Part shown: one piece after another, positions 60,707 to 64,000 of the stretch
How the letters are laid out: every line of letters begins with the position of its first letter
Position numbering within the stretch: the stretch's first letter is position 1
Assembly: GCA_017655985.1 (NCBI GenBank)
Contig: JACJVS010000002.1
Location: 1,364,001 to 1,428,000, forward strand
Origin: Incumbomyces delicatus
Taxonomy: Eukaryota; Ascomycota; Eurotiomycetes; Chaetothyriales; Trichomeriaceae
Direction: 5' to 3'
Length of the DNA: 64,000 nt
Translations under genes and position numbers: made by a program
Notes under the pieces: model-generated
The model's input: the letters and a program-made list of their open reading frames with translations, nothing else
Database searches by the model: none
Told to the model about the DNA's origin: nothing

Positions 60707-62575
60707 ATGCGCTTGATCAACGCCCACACTTTGGGCCTCGAAACTTTCAATGACGAGCGCGAATTACCAAAATACGCCATACTCTCACATCGTTGGGTTG
60801 ATGGACAAGAGGTCCTATTCAAAGACCTCGTTAAGCACAGAAACGAGCACCTCACGGGCTGGGCAAAGATCAAACTATGCTGTTCGCAAGCGATCAATGA
60901 TGGAATCCAGTATGCGTGGATCGACACTTGTTGCATCGACAAGAATAGCAGTGCAGAACTCTCTGAAGCCATCAACAGCATGTTTCGGTGGTACGCTCAT
61001 GCCCACGTCTGCTATGCATACCTGCCTGATGTCGCGTTTGCCGACAACCCGCTTTGGGAACGGGAATTTACGGCCAGCTCCTGGTTCACGAGATCATGGA
61101 CCTTGCAGGAGCTGTTAGCACCTTCTTCGCTAGTTTTCTATGACTGTTTCTGGCAGAAGGTCGGTCTCCGCTCTTCGTTGTCAGAGGAAATCGCCGAAGC
61201 CTCCGGTATTCATCTTTCTGCACTTACAGCCGAGAAGCTGGTCCTCGGTGAATGGTCAGTTGCACAACGTATGTCCTGGGCGAGCAGAAGAGAAGCAACT
61301 CGAATTGAAGACATCGCCTACAGCCTGCTCGGTATATTCGACGTGAACATGCCTCTGTTATATGGAGAAGGGCGAAAAGCCTTCATCAGACTCCAGGAAG
61401 AGATCATAAAGCAGACTTATGACCATACTGTCTTTGCTTGGTCTAGCAGCGAAGATTCCCACCCAGATCTACTGGCCCCCTCCCCAGCAGCATTCATAAA
61501 GGACGCAGATGTGGTCCAGCACAGCTTCTACGATACCAAGGCTTATGCTCTGACCAACCTGGGACTTGCCATCGAGTTGCCTTTGGAGCAATGGGTGCCA
61601 GATGTTTATTGGGCAGGGTTGAACTGTTCGAGGGATCGTCATGACCAGCTAGGTATGTGGATCCAAGCGATTCCTACTCGAAAAGGGTGCTATCATCGAT
61701 ATTGCCTAGCTTTCCGGCGAAAAGATCCTATAAGAGATGAACAGATACTATCCTGGAGACATCTATGCCCGAGGTCCCGGCGATATCTACGGTGCAAATA
61801 TACAAACGTCAACATCGCAGCGGCAAGGTCCAGTCTCCAGCATGACACTGCACACGCAGCCGATAATTCGCATTTGATGAGCATCGTTCTCTCCAGCGTG
61901 ATGCTTCCCGGTGGTCAAAACGATACCATCCTCAAGTCTTTCAGCCAATCGGTATACACGGTAAATCTAGGTAAGCAGCATCGGTTCAATTGGTATGGAT
62001 ACTCGAAGTTTGGAGAAAAGTCAGAAAAACATCGTTTCTCTGACCTTGGATTCTCTCAATGTGGTTTCGATGTTTTATATAACGACCCCAATTGTCAATG
62101 TGCCTTCCCAATCTTGGGCCCGTCGCGTCTCTCCCCAGATCAACCGTGCAAGAGCATCCTATGCACCATTTTATTTCCAAGGCCAAGTCAACAAATCAGG
62201 TGTCTGAAGCTGGGGTTCGACCAGGATTTTAGCCCTATATGCTTTCTAGCAGAAACAAATCATCCAGGGTTAAAGGTCTTGCCAGAACGGCCAGAAGATA
62301 TTTTTCGTTATCCGAGCGCTTCCGATAGCAACGTACTTGCCGGTAAGAGCTTCTGGGAGTGCCACGGACTTGAAGAATCAGGCTGGCAGCATGCCAGTCA
62401 AAATATCTTGTCGCATGACCCTGGGATGCAGCAGGGTCTATGGGCTCTCAGGGGCGATCGATTGTCGCCTTCCAACTTCATGATTCGCCTGAGCCAATCA
62501 CATCTTGTCACAATCTGCTTCGAAAGGCTAAGTTTTGGTGGTAATCGTTATAGCTTTGCCCTAAGACAGCACTAA
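60707..62575 (+). CDS. HET-domain (heterokaryon incompatibility) protein
   Basis: A single exon of 622 residues from the ATG at 60707; a GTG sits one codon upstream. The N-terminal third is the HET domain (PF06985), with its landmarks YAILSHRW, AWIDTCCIDKNSSAELSEAI, WFTRSWTLQELLAP and IEDIAYSLLGIFDVNMPLLY. The remaining ~370 residues have no NACHT or WD40 repeats, so this is a short HET protein, not a full HET-E/HET-D type. HET domains trigger cell death when incompatible fungal strains fuse. The gene is intact although it starts only 400 bp from the transposon block, and its base composition looks normal. Confidence 0.9.
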   Translation: MRLINAHTLGLETFNDERELPKYAILSHRWVDGQEVLFKDLVKHRNEHLTGWAKIKLCCSQAINDGIQYAWIDTCCIDKNSSAELSEAINSMFRWYAHAHVCYAYLPDVAFADNPLWEREFTASSWFTRSWTLQELLAPSSLVFYDCFWQKVGLRSSLSEEIAEASGIHLSALTAEKLVLGEWSVAQRMSWASRREATRIEDIAYSLLGIFDVNMPLLYGEGRKAFIRLQEEIIKQTYDHTVFAWSSSEDSHPDLLAPSPAAFIKDADVVQHSFYDTKAYALTNLGLAIELPLEQWVPDVYWAGLNCSRDRHDQLGMWIQAIPTRKGCYHRYCLAFRRKDPIRDEQILSWRHLCPRSRRYLRCKYTNVNIAAARSSLQHDTAHAADNSHLMSIVLSSVMLPGGQNDTILKSFSQSVYTVNLGKQHRFNWYGYSKFGEKSEKHRFSDLGFSQCGFDVLYNDPNCQCAFPILGPSRLSPDQPCKSILCTILFPRPSQQIRCLKLGFDQDFSPICFLAETNHPGLKVLPERPEDIFRYPSASDSNVLAGKSFWECHGLEESGWQHASQNILSHDPGMQQGLWALRGDRLSPSNFMIRLSQSHLVTICFERLSFGGNRYSFALRQH

Positions 62576-63665
62576 GGGCCTGTGTCGATAACATTTATAA
62601 GCAAACTCGACTACCATCGCTCGGGCAGGGGGCCTTGTCGAACAGTATGGCTCGCTTCAATCTGTCTATAGATGGATGGGGAAACACCGCACCGCAAATA
62701 TCGTAGACAGTCTAATACGGATCCCCCCTTGCCAACATGGACACAGCTCAGGTGGGTAGACGCCATGGGTAGAGGCCAAGCTAGGTAGATGGAAACTTTG
62801 GAATCGCAACATTAACAACTCTCCTGCAATCATGTGGAATTAGTCTGATTTAGCAAGTGAAAGTTCGGATGAAGAAGGTCCAGATGAAGAAGACACAGAC
62901 GAGGAGAGCCTAGAGCCGAGTGTTGTCCCCTGAAGCTATCCACAAACTACGATGAGTAGTAATGAGGAACCCAGCCAATTGCCTCGGTCACTGCGATTGC
63001 TCGAGAATTGACAAGTGTTCAGAGATAGAGGTGTCGGTAACAACGAAGACAGGCTTTTCCCGGTGACTAGGCTGGTTTGCTGATGCCACATATAGTCTTT
63101 AGTCCTGTGCGGCACAAGCTTTAAGCACAAGCTTCAATGTCCGTAGACAGCGACTAAGGCTTATATGGCTGCCAGCCGGCTACAACGAAATCAATGTTGA
63201 ATGCGCGAGTTTCCACTCGAGGAGAAGCTCAGTGGTCTTTTCTGCCGCCACTTCTTCCTTCAGCAAGACGGGGCTATCCTGATCTTCATTCGACCACATG
63301 GCTGCCATTGCCCTCCGAGAAGTCAAGGTCAATATCTACCAAAGCCGCCTTACAATTCCAAGGTCCGCTGTCACCCCGTTCAATACTACGCACCTAGGAA
63401 GCACAAGGATGATGAAGTTGTCTTCAATGACGGAGCAGACCACCTACAGTCACCGCGTCGTCACAAGGCTTCACACGATTCACCGACCTACGCAAGTCTG
63501 GGCCAAGTTTAGATTTGCTTCGCCGCGGGATGGATAGTTACGACTGATCAGATTTGACGAGACTTTGATTTGTGCTATAGCTTGGCTGATCCTTCTCCCA
63601 GAATTCGCCACGTTGATTTGCACCACACAGAGGCTTTCTTCCGACCCTGCCTGAAAGCAACTGGC
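62576..63665. other. Intergenic; possible relic with an acidic tail
   Basis: At about 62855-62932 a plus frame gives an acidic Ser/Asp/Glu tail (SSDEEGPDEEDTDEE) and a stop, which might be the end of a lost gene. Short frames at 63194-63537 have no recognisable features. Confidence 0.4.
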
Positions 63666-63983
63666 CTAGCTACTCGGCTTTTTCGTCAATACAATACTGA
63701 TTGAATCGGCGTTGATGGGTTTCGGATAGTTGATGGTGTTGTTGCCGAAACCAGGACTATCAGCGGTTTGGGTTTCAGCACCGGGTGCCTTTACAAGCAG
63801 CTTTTGAATGCCACCTTGACTGCTTACCACCTGGATCCGGTTGATGGTCTTCCCCGCTACTTGCGAGCGAGCATAATCTCTAAGCGACGTGATTTTGATC
63901 TCATTGCCATTGGCTGCGACATTGGTGGCTGGGAACGAAATACTCTGAGGGTTGTTGAAGAATGTGATGCTGGATGAGGCCAT
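63666..63983 (-). CDS. Small uncharacterised protein (105 aa)
   Basis: A complete frame from the ATG at 63981-63983 to the stop. The sequence is polar with alternating beta-prone segments (SITFFNNPQSISFPA, INRIQVVSSQGGIQKLLVKA, DSISIVLTKKPSS), suggesting a small beta-rich fold. It has no signal peptide, membrane helix or cysteine. I do not recognise the family. More exons upstream, outside the window, are possible. Confidence 0.55.
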   Translation of the reverse strand: MASSSITFFNNPQSISFPATNVAANGNEIKITSLRDYARSQVAGKTINRIQVVSSQGGIQKLLVKAPGAETQTADSPGFGNNTINYPKPINADSISIVLTKKPSS

Positions 63984-64000
63984 TCTTGGGTTGGTTTTGT

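Overview
The window is nuclear DNA of a filamentous ascomycete (Pezizomycotina). The evidence is genes with short introns (about 50-85 nt, GTRNGT donors, CTRAC-like branch sites), families typical of these fungi (Zn2Cys6 regulator, HET domain, HeLo domain, fungal CorA-like and N2227 proteins), and a 33-kb transposon block with the signature of repeat-induced point mutation (RIP). Several reading frames open at GTG or TTG; I moved those starts to the nearest credible ATG.

Layout. 1-1.1 kb: 3' end of a gene running in from the left. 1.7-4.1 kb: a decayed Zn2Cys6 regulator. 4.6-5.3 kb: a wrecked sugar transporter. 6.6-8.2 kb: CorA-like membrane protein. 9.1-11 kb: ankyrin-repeat protein. 12.6-14.4 kb: amino-acid/choline-type permease. 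16.9-18.3 kb: carnosine N-methyltransferase-like protein. 18.9-19.5 kb: a small secreted, probably GPI-anchored protein with three Cys/His modules. 20.6-25.0 kb (minus) and 25.4-27.1 kb (plus): a divergent pair, a protein kinase-SEL1-ankyrin protein and a HeLo-pseudokinase protein. 27.7-60.3 kb: nested, heavily RIPed retroelements. 60.7-62.6 kb: a HET-domain gene. 63.7-64.0 kb: a small unknown protein.

The transposon block can be partly unstacked. Two 7,742-bp Ty3/gypsy elements (29165-36906 and 48025-55766, both coding on the minus strand) have 405-bp LTRs and matching 5-bp target duplications. The first sits inside the polyprotein of an older plus-strand gypsy element. The second sits inside an unclassified insertion (44040-57146), which itself splits the reverse transcriptase of a third, minus-strand gypsy element. 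In two of these cases, removing the insertion and one target copy brings the two halves of the host reading frame back in register.

The strongest biological lead is the divergent pair at 20.6-27.1 kb. A HeLo domain (membrane-killing fold of HET-S, related to the four-helix bundle of MLKL) is fused to a pseudokinase that has lost its catalytic residues. It shares a 380-bp intergenic region with a kinase that keeps all its catalytic residues and carries ankyrin repeats. This resembles the RIPK/MLKL logic of animal necroptosis. A HET-domain gene lies on the far side of the transposon block, so the locus may be a self/non-self or cell-death island. The functional link is inference; the domain calls come from motifs read in the sequence.
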